From Chryseobacterium ureilyticum (GTDB taxonomy: Bacteria > Bacteroidota > Bacteroidia > Flavobacteriales > Weeksellaceae), in the NCBI RefSeq assembly GCF_900156735.1, contig NZ_FTOL01000004.1, positions 310,001-374,000 of the forward strand: a stretch of DNA of 64,000 nucleotides, given 5' to 3'. How positions within the stretch are numbered: the first letter of the stretch is position 1; each line of letters begins with the position of its first letter. The notes beneath the pieces were generated by a model. The model saw nothing but the letters and a program-made list of their open reading frames with translations, did no database searches and was not told the origin of the DNA. The position numbers and the translations under genes were made by a program. Positions 36,086-45,376 of this stretch are shown in pieces.

Positions 36086-37099
36086 TTAAAATTTTAATTT
36101 CATCACTGCAATTTTACTATTTCCAGCAAGAACAATGCGATTACCATCGATCCATTCACAAACGAAAAACCCTTTTTCATCGGAAATTTTCGTCCATGAT
36201 TTCCCAAAATCTGAAGAATAGCTAATATGCTTATCCCCTACACTGATCATTTCTTTTCCTTTTGATCCTGGCTTAATTTTCACACAGGTAGTATATCCTG
36301 CATTCTGTCCTGAAGCCTGAATCTGCCAGGTTTCCCCACCATCAGTGGTTGTTGCAAGATTATTAATATTCGCATCCTGCTTGGTATAATCGCCACCTAC
36401 AGCAACCCCGAATTGATCGTCATAGAAATCAATAGAATACATTCCTTGCGAAGACTCTCCCTGAATGAATGGTGTTTTAAAAACTTCCAGTTTCTCTGTT
36501 TTAAGATCCATCCTTATAATCCTTGAAGCCTTACCACCTGTTGCAATCCATAGATATTTTTTGGAAGAAGCGATATTTGTATTACTTGCTGCGAAAGCTG
36601 CCTCTCCTTCATTCAACTCCACATTATTTTTAAACATTCCCCAATGACCGTTTTTATAGACAGCCAATTTTAATAAATGATCTTTGTCTGCATCGCTGAA
36701 TGTATAAGCCAACTTATCATTTACAAAATGTAAGGCATCATAAAACGCAGTCTTCGCAGTATCTGAAAAAACAGTCTGGAATTTCAGATCTTTTTTATTA
36801 ATTTTAAAGAAGTAAGCCGGGCTTTCAATATTAATAGCATAAAAAGAATTTTTATCCTGAGCCAATGTTCTGAACTGCAACTTTTTTTCAGAAAGTAAAA
36901 CCTGCTTTTGATTTTTATAATTCTTTAAATCTACAAAGCCAAACTTAGAGTCTGTTCCGCTATACCAGACTTTGTTATCATACAATTCAAGAGCTCTGAT
37001 ACTGATTTTATCATTAAGAATAGTTTCAAGGTTTTCCACTTGTTGGGAAAATGCGGTAAGTCCTACGGATAGGAATACAATGGAAAAAATCTTTTTCAT
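36086..37099 (-). CDS. Secreted BNR/YVTN-type beta-propeller protein
   Basis: The 337-residue protein has a signal peptide (MKKIFSIVFLSVGLTAFSQ) and repeated blade motifs (WYSGTDSKFGFVDL, TTDGGETWQI, SSDFGKSWTKI) of the BNR/sialidase-like and Ycf48-like propeller type. Asp-box motifs (S-x-D-x-G-x-x-W) are clear in the last two blades. Most such proteins have no known enzyme activity, so sialidase function should not be assumed. It follows the APC permease on the same strand, with a terminator between. Confidence 0.82.
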   Translation of the reverse strand: MKKIFSIVFLSVGLTAFSQQVENLETILNDKISIRALELYDNKVWYSGTDSKFGFVDLKNYKNQKQVLLSEKKLQFRTLAQDKNSFYAINIESPAYFFKINKKDLKFQTVFSDTAKTAFYDALHFVNDKLAYTFSDADKDHLLKLAVYKNGHWGMFKNNVELNEGEAAFAASNTNIASSKKYLWIATGGKASRIIRMDLKTEKLEVFKTPFIQGESSQGMYSIDFYDDQFGVAVGGDYTKQDANINNLATTTDGGETWQIQASGQNAGYTTCVKIKPGSKGKEMISVGDKHISYSSDFGKSWTKISDEKGFFVCEWIDGNRIVLAGNSKIAVMKLKF

Positions 37100-37121
37100 A
37101 GTAATAGTATTGGGACAAAAA

Positions 37122-37139
37122 AAACCGCCGAAGCGGTTT
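37122..37139 (-). terminator. UUCG-loop terminator after the APC permease
   Basis: Arms 37122-37128 and 37133-37139 give, on the minus strand, AAACCGC-TTCG-GCGGTTT followed by a T run. The stable UUCG tetraloop makes this a convincing intrinsic terminator. Confidence 0.85.
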
Positions 37140-37149
37140 AATATGATTA

Positions 37150-38667
37150 TTAATCTTGATTCTGGTATTTTTCAGGATTGTTAAGTTTACTGTTTGATTT
37201 TCCGTACAGGAAGTATACCAAACCTCCTAAGAACAACCATACAGCTGAAAGTTCTAATGCATGAGCACTTAAGTTAAAAATCAAATAAATATTGATAAAT
37301 ACTCCCAACGCCACAACTATTTTGTAAGCCGGAACTTTGAAAGGTCTGATTAAATTTGGTTCTTTTTTTCTCATTACCCAAACAGCAATACAAACCAGTG
37401 TAAATGCAAACAGGGTTCCGAAACTTGTCATATCAGCCAATGTTGAAATTGGAGTAAACGCTGCGATTAATGCTACAACAATTCCTAACAAAATGATTCC
37501 TTTGTAAGGTGTTTTTGTTTTTGGATGAAGATCACCAAAGAATTTAGGAATCAATCCGTCTTTTGCCATTCCGATAAAGATTCTGGACTGTCCCATCATC
37601 ATTACCATTACTACGGAAATTAATCCTACAGTAGCAGCAATGGTTACGATATTACTTGCCCAGTGTTTTCCGGCAATCTCAAATGCATACGCAACAGGAG
37701 CTTTAATAGCATCAGGATATTTTCCTTCAGGATTAAAGTCTGTATAATGCATCATACCTGTTAATACAAGAGATACACAAATATATAAAGCTGTACAAAC
37801 CAATAATGAAGCAATAATTGCGAAAGGCACATCTTTCTTAGGATTAATAGCTTCCCCAGCCTGCGTAGAAACCGCATCAAAACCAATATAAGCAAAGAAG
37901 ATTGCCGCGGCTCCTGAAATAATTCCCTTAATACCGTAGGCAGAAACCAGATCTCCTTCAGAATTTTTAATCTGAACCTGATCAGGAATAAAAGGCTTCC
38001 AGTTTTTAACACCGTCTACAGCGTTATAAAGATCAGTATTAGAGAAAATAATATATACACCAGCGATAATTACAAAGATAACCGCTGAAGTTTTCATTAA
38101 AACAATCAGGTTATTCGCTCCTGCAGCTTCTTTAGTTCCCTTTACCAATAATGCAGTAATCAAAAGAACAAGAATAAACGCAGGCAGGTTCATAGAAAAA
38201 CCATCTCCTGTATAACTTGCCGGATCTGATGTCAGATAAGCAGGCAAATGAATATTAAAAATCTTCAAAAATTTGTTAAAATATCCCGACCAACTCACGG
38301 AGACCGCCATACTTGCCATGGCATACTCCAGGATGAGACACCACCCCATTGCCCATGCAAAAATTTCTCCTACTGTTCCGTATGCATAAGCATATGCTGA
38401 ACCTTCAACAGGTATAATTGATGCGAACTCTGCATAACACAATGCAGCAAAAACGCAGGCAATTCCTGCTATAATAAAGGAAATTGCAAGTGCAGGACCT
38501 GCATGATAATAGGCTCCTGTTCCCGTAAGAACAAAGATTCCACCTCCAATGATAGCACCTACTCCTATTGCTGTTAAACTCCATTTTCCAAGGACTTTCT
38601 TCAGCTCACTTTTCTTCATATCTGCCTCATAGGCACTTAGTGGCTTTTTAACCCAAATTTTCGACAT
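37150..38667 (-). CDS. Amino acid permease, APC superfamily
   Basis: The 505-residue transporter has about 12 membrane helices. The APC signature is GVGAIIGGGIFVLTGTGAYYHAGPAL at about residues 36-60, with AALCYAEFASIIPVEGSAYAYAYGTVGE near 95. A soluble loop at about 215-240 carries KNSEGDLVSAYG. It resembles the cationic amino acid transporter subgroup, but the substrate cannot be stated. A near-consensus -7 box (TATTTTCG) lies 25 bases before the ATG. Confidence 0.9.
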   Translation of the reverse strand: MSKIWVKKPLSAYEADMKKSELKKVLGKWSLTAIGVGAIIGGGIFVLTGTGAYYHAGPALAISFIIAGIACVFAALCYAEFASIIPVEGSAYAYAYGTVGEIFAWAMGWCLILEYAMASMAVSVSWSGYFNKFLKIFNIHLPAYLTSDPASYTGDGFSMNLPAFILVLLITALLVKGTKEAAGANNLIVLMKTSAVIFVIIAGVYIIFSNTDLYNAVDGVKNWKPFIPDQVQIKNSEGDLVSAYGIKGIISGAAAIFFAYIGFDAVSTQAGEAINPKKDVPFAIIASLLVCTALYICVSLVLTGMMHYTDFNPEGKYPDAIKAPVAYAFEIAGKHWASNIVTIAATVGLISVVMVMMMGQSRIFIGMAKDGLIPKFFGDLHPKTKTPYKGIILLGIVVALIAAFTPISTLADMTSFGTLFAFTLVCIAVWVMRKKEPNLIRPFKVPAYKIVVALGVFINIYLIFNLSAHALELSAVWLFLGGLVYFLYGKSNSKLNNPEKYQNQD

Positions 38668-38692
38668 GTTTTTTTATTTATTTAAGGATTCA

Positions 38693-38700
38693 CGAAAATA
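38693..38700 (-). promoter_or_regulatory. Near-consensus -7 box for the APC permease
   Basis: TATTTTCG on the minus strand, one base off TAnnTTTG. The same variant occurs 24 bases before rsh (11927-11934). Confidence 0.35.
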
Positions 38701-38809
38701 TAAAAAATTTAGGAACTCTCACATTTATCGTCAAACTTTCATCATTTATTTTACATTAATGTCTTAAAAAATCAAACATGACATTATTTAATTCATTTTA
38801 AAAAGTCCA

Positions 38810-38827
38810 TATTTTTGTTTATTTTTG
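38810..38827 (+). promoter_or_regulatory. Two tandem -7 boxes for pnuC
   Basis: TATTTTTG occurs at 38810-38817 and again at 38820-38827, each a perfect TAnnTTTG, the second ending five bases before the ATG at 38833. Either or both may be used. Confidence 0.5.
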
Positions 38828-38832
38828 ATCGC

Positions 38833-39504
38833 ATGAATTTATATGATCTTTTTGTAAAGCCCTATGAAAGCTACGATTCCTTACAAATCATACTGGAAAC
38901 GTCAGGTGCTATTTTCGGAACTTTGAGCGTATATTTTTCCATTAAGAAAAATATCTGGGTATATCCCACCGGAATTATTTCAACCCTGATCTATGTATAT
39001 ATTCTTTTCAACTTCGGGTTACTGGGAGATTGTCTCATTAATGTATACTATACGATAATGAGTGTCTATGGCTGGGTTTTATGGGCTAAAAACTCTGAAG
39101 ATCATATACACGTGGATGTTACCTGGGCAACAAGGAAAGAATGGTTTTATGCAAGTATTCTTTTTGTTCTTAGTCTGGCATTGGTTACAATTATTTACTA
39201 TTATAAACCTTATATAGATAATAAATTTTCGATGGAAGGCACTAATCTTGGATTATATCATTTAGATTGGGCAAATTGGATGGATGTTTTTACAACTTCA
39301 ATTTTTTTAGTGGGAATGTGGTTTATGGCGAAACAGCGCATAGAGAACTGGATTTTCTGGATTATCGGAGATTTTATTTGCATACCAATGATGATTTTTA
39401 AGGGTCTTGGAATCACTTCGGTTCAATATTTGGTATTTACTATAATGGCTATCTTAGGATACCTAAATTGGAAAAAAAGTTTTAAAGAAAAAAAAGTACA
39501 ATAA
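38833..39504 (+). CDS. pnuC: PnuC-family vitamin transporter
   Basis: The 223-residue membrane protein (start ATG 38833; an upstream TTG at 38815 is inside the promoter boxes) has about seven helices and the PnuC features WVYPTGIISTLIYVYILF, the tryptophan-rich YGWVLW near residue 84 and the late NWIFWIIGDFICIPMM. PnuC imports nicotinamide riboside by facilitated diffusion; close homologues (PnuT) take thiamine. No kinase gene or riboswitch is adjacent that would decide the substrate. The lipoprotein gene follows after four bases. Confidence 0.85.
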   Translation: MNLYDLFVKPYESYDSLQIILETSGAIFGTLSVYFSIKKNIWVYPTGIISTLIYVYILFNFGLLGDCLINVYYTIMSVYGWVLWAKNSEDHIHVDVTWATRKEWFYASILFVLSLALVTIIYYYKPYIDNKFSMEGTNLGLYHLDWANWMDVFTTSIFLVGMWFMAKQRIENWIFWIIGDFICIPMMIFKGLGITSVQYLVFTIMAILGYLNWKKSFKEKKVQ

Positions 39505-39508
39505 AGTC

Positions 39509-40225
39509 ATGAAAAATTTATTAAAAATAGCAGTTAGTATCTTTGCTATTAGCACATTAACCTCTTGTATGGCATATACGGACGGATATGGTAGTAATGG
39601 AGGTTATGGATATGGAGACCCATATTATAACAACGGATATTACTATGCTCCTTCCGGATATTACGGAAATGGCGGATATTGGGGTAATGACGGCTATTAT
39701 TATAGAAACAATATTAATTACTACTATGATAATGGTATGCCTTACTATTATGACAGTTATAATAACTCCAGAAGAAAAGTATACGTAGAAAGAAGAAATA
39801 CAACGACTACGCAAAGACCAAATAATGGTTTCAGAAACGGAGGTTCATACAATAATGGTAATGGTTATAATAACAGAAATACCAATAACGGAAATAACGG
39901 GTTCAGAAACTCTAATGGAAACCAAAATAATCAGGGTAACCAGAACAACAATGGATTCAGAAACTCAAACAGTAATGGATACCAGAATAACCAAGGTAAT
40001 CAGAACAACAGCGGATTCAGAAACCAAAGTTCAGGAAACAGCTCCAATAACAACAGTTTTGAAAACAGAACATTGAATATGGGCGGAGGCTTCAGAAGCT
40101 CAGGAAGTACAAACAGCAGTACACCTGCAAGATCAGAATCTTCGAGTGGCGGCTTCAGGAACAGCTCAAGCAGCCAAAGCAGCTCTGACACCTCAAACAA
40201 GCAAGGCGGAAGAGGCTTTAGATAA
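39509..40225 (+). CDS. Gly/Tyr- and Asn-rich repeat lipoprotein
   Basis: The 238-residue protein has a lipoprotein signal (MKNLLKIAVSIFAISTLTSC). Residues about 24-95 are Tyr/Gly-rich (YGYGDPYYNNGYYYAP), then Asn/Gln-rich and low-complexity. GFRN recurs (GFRNGG, GFRNSNG, GFRNSNS, GFRNQSS, GFRSS, GFRNSS, and the last four residues are GGFR's RGFR). A tandem repeat of about 60 bases covers 39901-40020. Likely a disordered outer-membrane or surface protein; no family recognised. It is cotranscribed with pnuC (four-base gap), but a functional link is not evident. Confidence 0.75.
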   Translation: MKNLLKIAVSIFAISTLTSCMAYTDGYGSNGGYGYGDPYYNNGYYYAPSGYYGNGGYWGNDGYYYRNNINYYYDNGMPYYYDSYNNSRRKVYVERRNTTTTQRPNNGFRNGGSYNNGNGYNNRNTNNGNNGFRNSNGNQNNQGNQNNNGFRNSNSNGYQNNQGNQNNSGFRNQSSGNSSNNNSFENRTLNMGGGFRSSGSTNSSTPARSESSSGGFRNSSSSQSSSDTSNKQGGRGFR

Positions 40226-40242
40226 AACGATTATAAATAAGG

Positions 40243-40268
40243 AAACGAACAGCTAACACTGTTCGTTT
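40243..40268 (+). terminator. Intrinsic terminator
   Basis: Perfect ten-base arms 40243-40252 (AAACGAACAG) and 40259-40268 with a six-base loop and a T run. It ends the pnuC-lipoprotein transcript. Confidence 0.85.
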
Positions 40269-40284
40269 TTCATTTTAAATATAT

Positions 40285-40292
40285 TAATTTTG
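40285..40292 (+). promoter_or_regulatory. -7 promoter box for dapF
   Basis: TAATTTTG, a perfect TAnnTTTG, ends 25 bases before the dapF start codon. Confidence 0.6.
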
Positions 40293-40317
40293 CTTCTTCA
40301 TTTTAGACAAAAAATAT

Positions 40318-41085
40318 ATGGAATTTTATAAATATCAGGGAACCGGAAATGATTTTGTAATGGTAGACAACCGTGATCTTCAGTTTCCAAAAGACAAAAG
40401 TATCATTGAAAAACTATGCGACAGACGTTTCGGAATAGGTGCAGACGGACTTATTCTTCTGGAGAACGATCCTGATTATGATTTTAAAATGGTGTATTAT
40501 AATTCTGATGGCGGTGAAAGTACTATGTGCGGAAACGGAGGAAGATGTCTTGTTGCTTTTGCTTTTTTTCTTGATGTTTTTGAAGATAAGTGTAAGTTCA
40601 TAGCAACAGATGGAGAACATGAGGCAGAAATCCATAATGGTATCATTAAATTAAAAATGATAGATGTAGACACTATTTCCCAAGACGGAAATGATACAGT
40701 TATGAATACCGGCTCTCCTCACTATGTAAAATATGTGGAAAATATTGCTGATTACGACGTTTATACTCAAGGATACGGAATCAGAAATTCTGAAAATTAT
40801 AAAGAAAAAGGAATCAATGTAAACTTTGTAGAAAAAATTTCTGACAATGAGATATTTGTAAGAACCTATGAACGAGGCGTTGAGGACGAAACTTACAGTT
40901 GTGGAACCGGAGTTACAGCTTCTGCTTTAACTTTTCTTCAAAAACACAATCTAACTTCTGTAAAAGTTAAAACCTTGGGAGGTAATCTTAAGGTGTATGC
41001 TAAAAAAAACGGTGAATCTTTCTGCAACATATGGTTGGAAGGTCCTGCAAAGCAAGTTTTTAAAGGTAAAGTAGATATTCTTTAA
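40318..41085 (+). CDS. dapF: Diaminopimelate epimerase
   Basis: The 255-residue enzyme interconverts LL- and meso-diaminopimelate, for lysine and for peptidoglycan cross-links. Both catalytic cysteines are present: Cys71 in TMCGNGGRC and Cys195 in SCGTGVTAS. The opening KYQGTGNDFVMVDN is standard. It is followed after 35 bases by mltG, so two wall-synthesis genes share an operon. Confidence 0.96.
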   Translation: MEFYKYQGTGNDFVMVDNRDLQFPKDKSIIEKLCDRRFGIGADGLILLENDPDYDFKMVYYNSDGGESTMCGNGGRCLVAFAFFLDVFEDKCKFIATDGEHEAEIHNGIIKLKMIDVDTISQDGNDTVMNTGSPHYVKYVENIADYDVYTQGYGIRNSENYKEKGINVNFVEKISDNEIFVRTYERGVEDETYSCGTGVTASALTFLQKHNLTSVKVKTLGGNLKVYAKKNGESFCNIWLEGPAKQVFKGKVDIL

Positions 41086-41120
41086 GATCAAAAAAAACTT
41101 TTAATCAACATTATTTAAGA

Positions 41121-42146
41121 ATGAAAAAAGCTATTCTCATTATCATTCTGCTGGTTTTTGTAGTCGCAGGATTTTTTGGTTTGAGATTTTATAATAAATA
41201 TTTTGGAAACAACGTAGAAAAGGACGGTTACATTCTGATCCCTCATAAGGCAAATTTTAATCAAATCCTTGACTCTATTACTCCTTATATTAAAGACCGT
41301 GAATCTTTTGAAGCTGTTGCTAAAGATAAAGGTCTGAATGCAAATTTTAAAGCGGGGCGTTATCATATTCAAAGTGGTAAAGGAAATACTGATCTTGTTA
41401 ATATGATTAAAGCTGGTAATCAAACGGCAAATTCTTTCAGAATTGGAGATTTTGGTGATATGTACCAGATGATTGGTAAAGTTACCAAGAAAACAGAACT
41501 GGATTCTCTGCATTTTGTGAATGATCTGGATATTGTAGCCCAAGAGAAAGGATATCGAAATATTGAGGATTTAAAGAAATATTTTTTCATTGATACTTAT
41601 AATTTTTTCTGGACCGTAAGTCCTAGAGAATTTTTTGCAAAGTTTGAAGATCAGTATAATGATTTCTGGACTAGTGAAAGGAAAAATAAAGAACAACAGT
41701 CTGGGCTTACAAGAGAACAGATTTACGCTCTTGCATCTATTGTTTATAAAGAGTCAGGAGGCAAAAAAGATGAAATGAAAACAATTGCCGGATTATATCT
41801 GAACCGTTACAGAAAAGGTATGAAACTTCAGTCTGATCCTACGGTAATTTATGCTATCAATAAAGAGACAAATTTTAAAGAACCCATCAAAAGAGTATTA
41901 TATAAACACCTGTCTACTCCATCTCCATACAATACGTATGCAAATGCAGGTATTCCTCCGGGACCCATCTGTGTGGTAGATAAAAATTCTGTGGATGCTG
42001 TTTTGAATGCGGAAAACAACAATTATATATTTATGTGTGCTGATCCTGCAAGATTCGGATATCATAAGTTTACAGCAAGTGCTGAGGAACATGCTGTAAA
42101 TGCAAAAGCTTATCAGGATTGGCTTAATTCAAAAAATATAAAATAA
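41121..42146 (+). CDS. mltG: Endolytic peptidoglycan transglycosylase MltG
   Basis: The 341-residue inner-membrane protein cleaves nascent glycan strands and so sets their length. It has an N-terminal signal-anchor (about residues 5-22), a LysM-like region and the YceG domain with the catalytic Glu211 in VYKESGGKKDEM, then GLYLNRYRKGMKLQSDPTVIYA and GIPPGPICVV. Length matches the family. It follows dapF by 35 bases. Confidence 0.94.
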   Translation: MKKAILIIILLVFVVAGFFGLRFYNKYFGNNVEKDGYILIPHKANFNQILDSITPYIKDRESFEAVAKDKGLNANFKAGRYHIQSGKGNTDLVNMIKAGNQTANSFRIGDFGDMYQMIGKVTKKTELDSLHFVNDLDIVAQEKGYRNIEDLKKYFFIDTYNFFWTVSPREFFAKFEDQYNDFWTSERKNKEQQSGLTREQIYALASIVYKESGGKKDEMKTIAGLYLNRYRKGMKLQSDPTVIYAINKETNFKEPIKRVLYKHLSTPSPYNTYANAGIPPGPICVVDKNSVDAVLNAENNNYIFMCADPARFGYHKFTASAEEHAVNAKAYQDWLNSKNIK

Positions 42147-42280
42147 GCGTAGCAGACACCTAAAATTTTATACAGTTAGAAAAACAATAAATTGATCATA
42201 ATATTTTGATAATCAAATTGATATGGATATTCAAAATATTACGGGTTATACTTTCACGATTTTATACAAAAAAATAACCT

Positions 42281-44866
42281 ATGAAGAATAAGACAGAAAT
42301 TGTCAATATTTTCACACGAAAAGCACTAGGACTTACTTTTGTACTCTCTGCAGCAGCATTAGCTTTTGCACAGGATAAGACAGGGGTTTCAGGGATTATT
42401 GTCAATAAGAAAAATCAGCCTGTTCCGTATGCCTCAGTAACCTTTAGTAATAAAGCCAACAAATCATTAAGTGATGCTGTATTGACCGATGAAAAAGGAT
42501 TATATCAATTACAGCTTGCTCCCGGTGAATATGATGTGACGGTAGAAGCTATTGATTACAAAAAAAGTGTAATCAGTAAAAATATTACAGGTCCTGGAAA
42601 TATCGGAGCCTTATCTATAGAAGCTGAAGGCACTACAACATTAAACGGAAAGACAACGGAACTACAAGGCGTTGTAATTACCGCATCTGCTGCCAAACCT
42701 TATAAAGTAGAACTGGATAAGAAAACTTATGATCCATCACAGGATATTGTAAGTAAAGGAGGAAGTTTACAGGATGTTTTGACCAATGTACCATCGGTTT
42801 CTGTGGATACAGATGGAACAGTTTCTATGAGAGGAAGTACTAATGTAAAATTCCTTATCAATGGTAAACCATCTTCCCTACTAGGAATAGATGATGGAGC
42901 TAATGCTTTGCAAAGTATTCCGGCTGATCAAATCGAAAGAATTGAAGTGATTACCAACCCTTCTTCAAAATTTGAAGCAAGCGGAACTTCCGGGATCTTA
43001 AATATTATTCTGAAAAAGAGTAAAAAAGTTGGTTTTAATGGTAGTGTTGTAGGTACTTTAGGATATTTCCCGAGAACATCATTGAATGCGAATCTGAGCT
43101 GGAGAAAAAATAACTGGACCTGGTTTGTAAACGGTGGTGGTGGTTACACTGAAAATAAAACGAAAAATAATGCTGAAACGACTTATCACACTTTAGATTT
43201 CCCCAAGATTGATTCAATTAAAGGAACTCCAAACGTCCCTGTTCATCAGTATCAAAATTCTATTAATAAAACTTATAACAAAAACTATAATCTAAGTGCA
43301 GGTTTTGTATATGATCTTTCTGAAAAGACTTCCATCAATTTAACAGGATTGGTGAGAACATTTGAAGGGGACGGAAATGAACTTGTGAATACTTACGACA
43401 GTTTTTATAAATATACAGGCAATTCTTCTAATCCATGGAGTCTTTTGAATCCATATACATTAAGAGATTCTAAAACAACTTTCAATAATCTTGCATTTCA
43501 GGGAGATGTAGGTTTGGATCATAAATTTGATGATAACGGACAAAACCTTTCCTTATCATTAAGCTTACAAAGAAACAGAAGCAACAATAATGCGGATATT
43601 CTTGAAAGTGTAGATGGCATTGCTTCTGTACAGGATATTACGAGAAGACATTCGGTAAGTAAAACCATAATCGGAAAAGCTGACTATGAATTACCATTAG
43701 GAGAAAAATCTAAGTTAGAAGCAGGTTATCGATTAGATGTTAATGATAATACTTATGATAATTTAGTAAACAGTACATCTAATAATCCTTTGATTTCGAA
43801 TTATAACAACAACACTGATTATAGAGAAATGTTTAACGCTTTCTATGTTCAGTTCAGAAGTAAAATCGGAAATTTTGGGTACCAATTAGGATTGAGAGAT
43901 GAGGTTTCAAATGTTAAAATCAATTACATCAATCAAAATCCGGATACTCCTCCGATTAATAAAACAAAGAATTACAACAATTTATTCCCAAGTGTATTCT
44001 TAAGTTATGATGTTTCGAAAAACAATCAGATTTTGGTTAACTACTCTCGTAGAATAGACAGACCGAGATCATTCTTTATGGTTCCGTTCCCGAACTACAC
44101 CAATAACCAGAATATTTTTGAGGGGAATATCGATTTGAATCCATCCTATGTAGATTCTTATGAAGTAGGTTATAACATCACAAGAAAGAAGTTTACCATT
44201 AACCCTACTTTATATTACAGACGCGCAACGGATGACACTAAAATGCTTGTCTACAGACCTGACGAACGTGAGAGAGTATTTTATACAAAGCCTGAAAATT
44301 TGGGTAATGACGACCGTTATGGTTTAGATTTAAACTTCACTTATGATCCTTTCGCATGGTTCAAAATTATGGGAAGTGTAGACCTTTTCGGATATAAAAC
44401 TACTGGTATTGCAAGTTATGCAACAAAAGATGTTGATGGAATTAACCAAACCCGTTCTCTGGATTTTACAGGAAGTGGTTTCTCTACGAGATTACGTCTT
44501 AATACAACTTTCAGACTTGATAAAACATTAAGTGTACAGCTTCAAGGTTTCTACAGAGGAGGACAGAAGACAGCAAGCCAGGACAGAAAAGACATGTATG
44601 CTTTAAACTTTGGAGCATCAAAGACAATCTGGAAAGGAGACGGAACAATTTCATTCAATATCCAGGATATCTTTAATACAAGAGGTATGGAAGTATACAA
44701 CTACAGTAATGATTATACACGTAGCAGCTTCATGCAGTGGCAGCCAAGACAGTTTTCTATTTCTTTAACCTACAGATTTAAACAGGGTGAGAAAATAGAA
44801 CAACCTAAGAGAAAAAAGGATATCAATTCCAATGAAAATAAAGACGACCAACAAGGTCCGATGTAA
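42281..44866 (+). CDS. TonB-dependent outer-membrane receptor with carboxypeptidase-like N-terminal domain
   Basis: The 861-residue protein has a signal peptide (ending AALAFAQ), a carboxypeptidase-regulatory-like domain (about 30-115, GVSGIIVNKKNQPVPYASV), a plug (about 130-240, with SVDTDGTVSMRGSTNVKFLINGKPSSLL) and a 22-strand-type barrel rich in aromatic alternations. The C-terminal barrel matches the OMP beta-barrel family 3 of Bacteroidetes. No SusD gene follows, so it is not a SusCD pair. The tail after the barrel (KRKKDINSNENKDDQQ) is a charged extension past the usual terminal aromatic. Ligand unknown. Confidence 0.88.
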   Translation: MKNKTEIVNIFTRKALGLTFVLSAAALAFAQDKTGVSGIIVNKKNQPVPYASVTFSNKANKSLSDAVLTDEKGLYQLQLAPGEYDVTVEAIDYKKSVISKNITGPGNIGALSIEAEGTTTLNGKTTELQGVVITASAAKPYKVELDKKTYDPSQDIVSKGGSLQDVLTNVPSVSVDTDGTVSMRGSTNVKFLINGKPSSLLGIDDGANALQSIPADQIERIEVITNPSSKFEASGTSGILNIILKKSKKVGFNGSVVGTLGYFPRTSLNANLSWRKNNWTWFVNGGGGYTENKTKNNAETTYHTLDFPKIDSIKGTPNVPVHQYQNSINKTYNKNYNLSAGFVYDLSEKTSINLTGLVRTFEGDGNELVNTYDSFYKYTGNSSNPWSLLNPYTLRDSKTTFNNLAFQGDVGLDHKFDDNGQNLSLSLSLQRNRSNNNADILESVDGIASVQDITRRHSVSKTIIGKADYELPLGEKSKLEAGYRLDVNDNTYDNLVNSTSNNPLISNYNNNTDYREMFNAFYVQFRSKIGNFGYQLGLRDEVSNVKINYINQNPDTPPINKTKNYNNLFPSVFLSYDVSKNNQILVNYSRRIDRPRSFFMVPFPNYTNNQNIFEGNIDLNPSYVDSYEVGYNITRKKFTINPTLYYRRATDDTKMLVYRPDERERVFYTKPENLGNDDRYGLDLNFTYDPFAWFKIMGSVDLFGYKTTGIASYATKDVDGINQTRSLDFTGSGFSTRLRLNTTFRLDKTLSVQLQGFYRGGQKTASQDRKDMYALNFGASKTIWKGDGTISFNIQDIFNTRGMEVYNYSNDYTRSSFMQWQPRQFSISLTYRFKQGEKIEQPKRKKDINSNENKDDQQGPM

Positions 44867-44876
44867 TACAAACAAA

Positions 44877-44900
44877 AACCCGAAATTAAAATTCCGGGTT
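44877..44900. terminator. Terminator between convergent receptor and nucleotidyltransferase genes
   Basis: Six-base arms 44877-44882 (AACCCG) and 44895-44900, with weaker inner pairing and a long T run after the right arm. Confidence 0.7.
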
Positions 44901-44911
44901 TTTTATTTTTT

Positions 44912-45364
44912 TTATTTTACAGTTTCAACTCTTTCTACTTTTTCTTTTTCAGCCTCATAGATTCGTTTTCTCAAATCGCTGGTAGAAAATCTATGATCTC
45001 TTTTGTTGTAAAAGATTTCAATTCCTTTTTCTTCACAGTATTGCTTACCCGTAAAGTCTCTATCCAGATAGTCATCTCCAATGATTCTTACATCAATTAC
45101 AAAAGATTTTAAGATATCTAATAAATCTTCTTCCGTGTAATAAGGAACGATTTCGTCTACAGCATTTACTGCCTTCAACTGAATATATCGTTCAACGATA
45201 GTCTGACTTGGTTTGTTTTTGCCTGGACGATCGTGAGAGGGATCGATCTGAAGTCCTACGATTAAATAATCACATACAGTTTTAGCTTCTTCAAGCATTT
45301 TAATATGCCCTGCGTGTAATAAATCAAATGAGGAAAATGTAATACCTATTCTCTGTGTCTTCAT
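44912..45364 (-). CDS. Cytidylyltransferase/adenylyltransferase-like protein
   Basis: The 150-residue nucleotidyltransferase has the signature HAGH (residues 17-20) and the closing RFSTSDLRKRI. This is the pattern of glycerol-3-phosphate cytidylyltransferase and of the sugar-1-phosphate nucleotidyl-transferring HldE/RfaE C-terminal domains. Length is closest to the glycerol-3-phosphate enzyme (about 130-140). It likely makes an activated precursor for surface polymer. It ends a five-gene minus-strand operon with a methyltransferase, GalE and an aminotransferase. Confidence 0.82.
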   Translation of the reverse strand: MKTQRIGITFSSFDLLHAGHIKMLEEAKTVCDYLIVGLQIDPSHDRPGKNKPSQTIVERYIQLKAVNAVDEIVPYYTEEDLLDILKSFVIDVRIIGDDYLDRDFTGKQYCEEKGIEIFYNKRDHRFSTSDLRKRIYEAEKEKVERVETVK

Positions 45365-45376
45365 ATTAATTTTAAA

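Noticed and set aside
36086..37099. Sialidase
   Set aside because: Asp-box propeller repeats are present, but the catalytic residues of sialidase cannot be identified.
39557..39814. Hydrophobic minus-strand frame inside the Asn-rich lipoprotein gene
   Set aside because: The Ile/Val-rich product is what the reverse complement of Asn/Tyr codons gives; the plus-strand frame has a signal peptide and lipid Cys.
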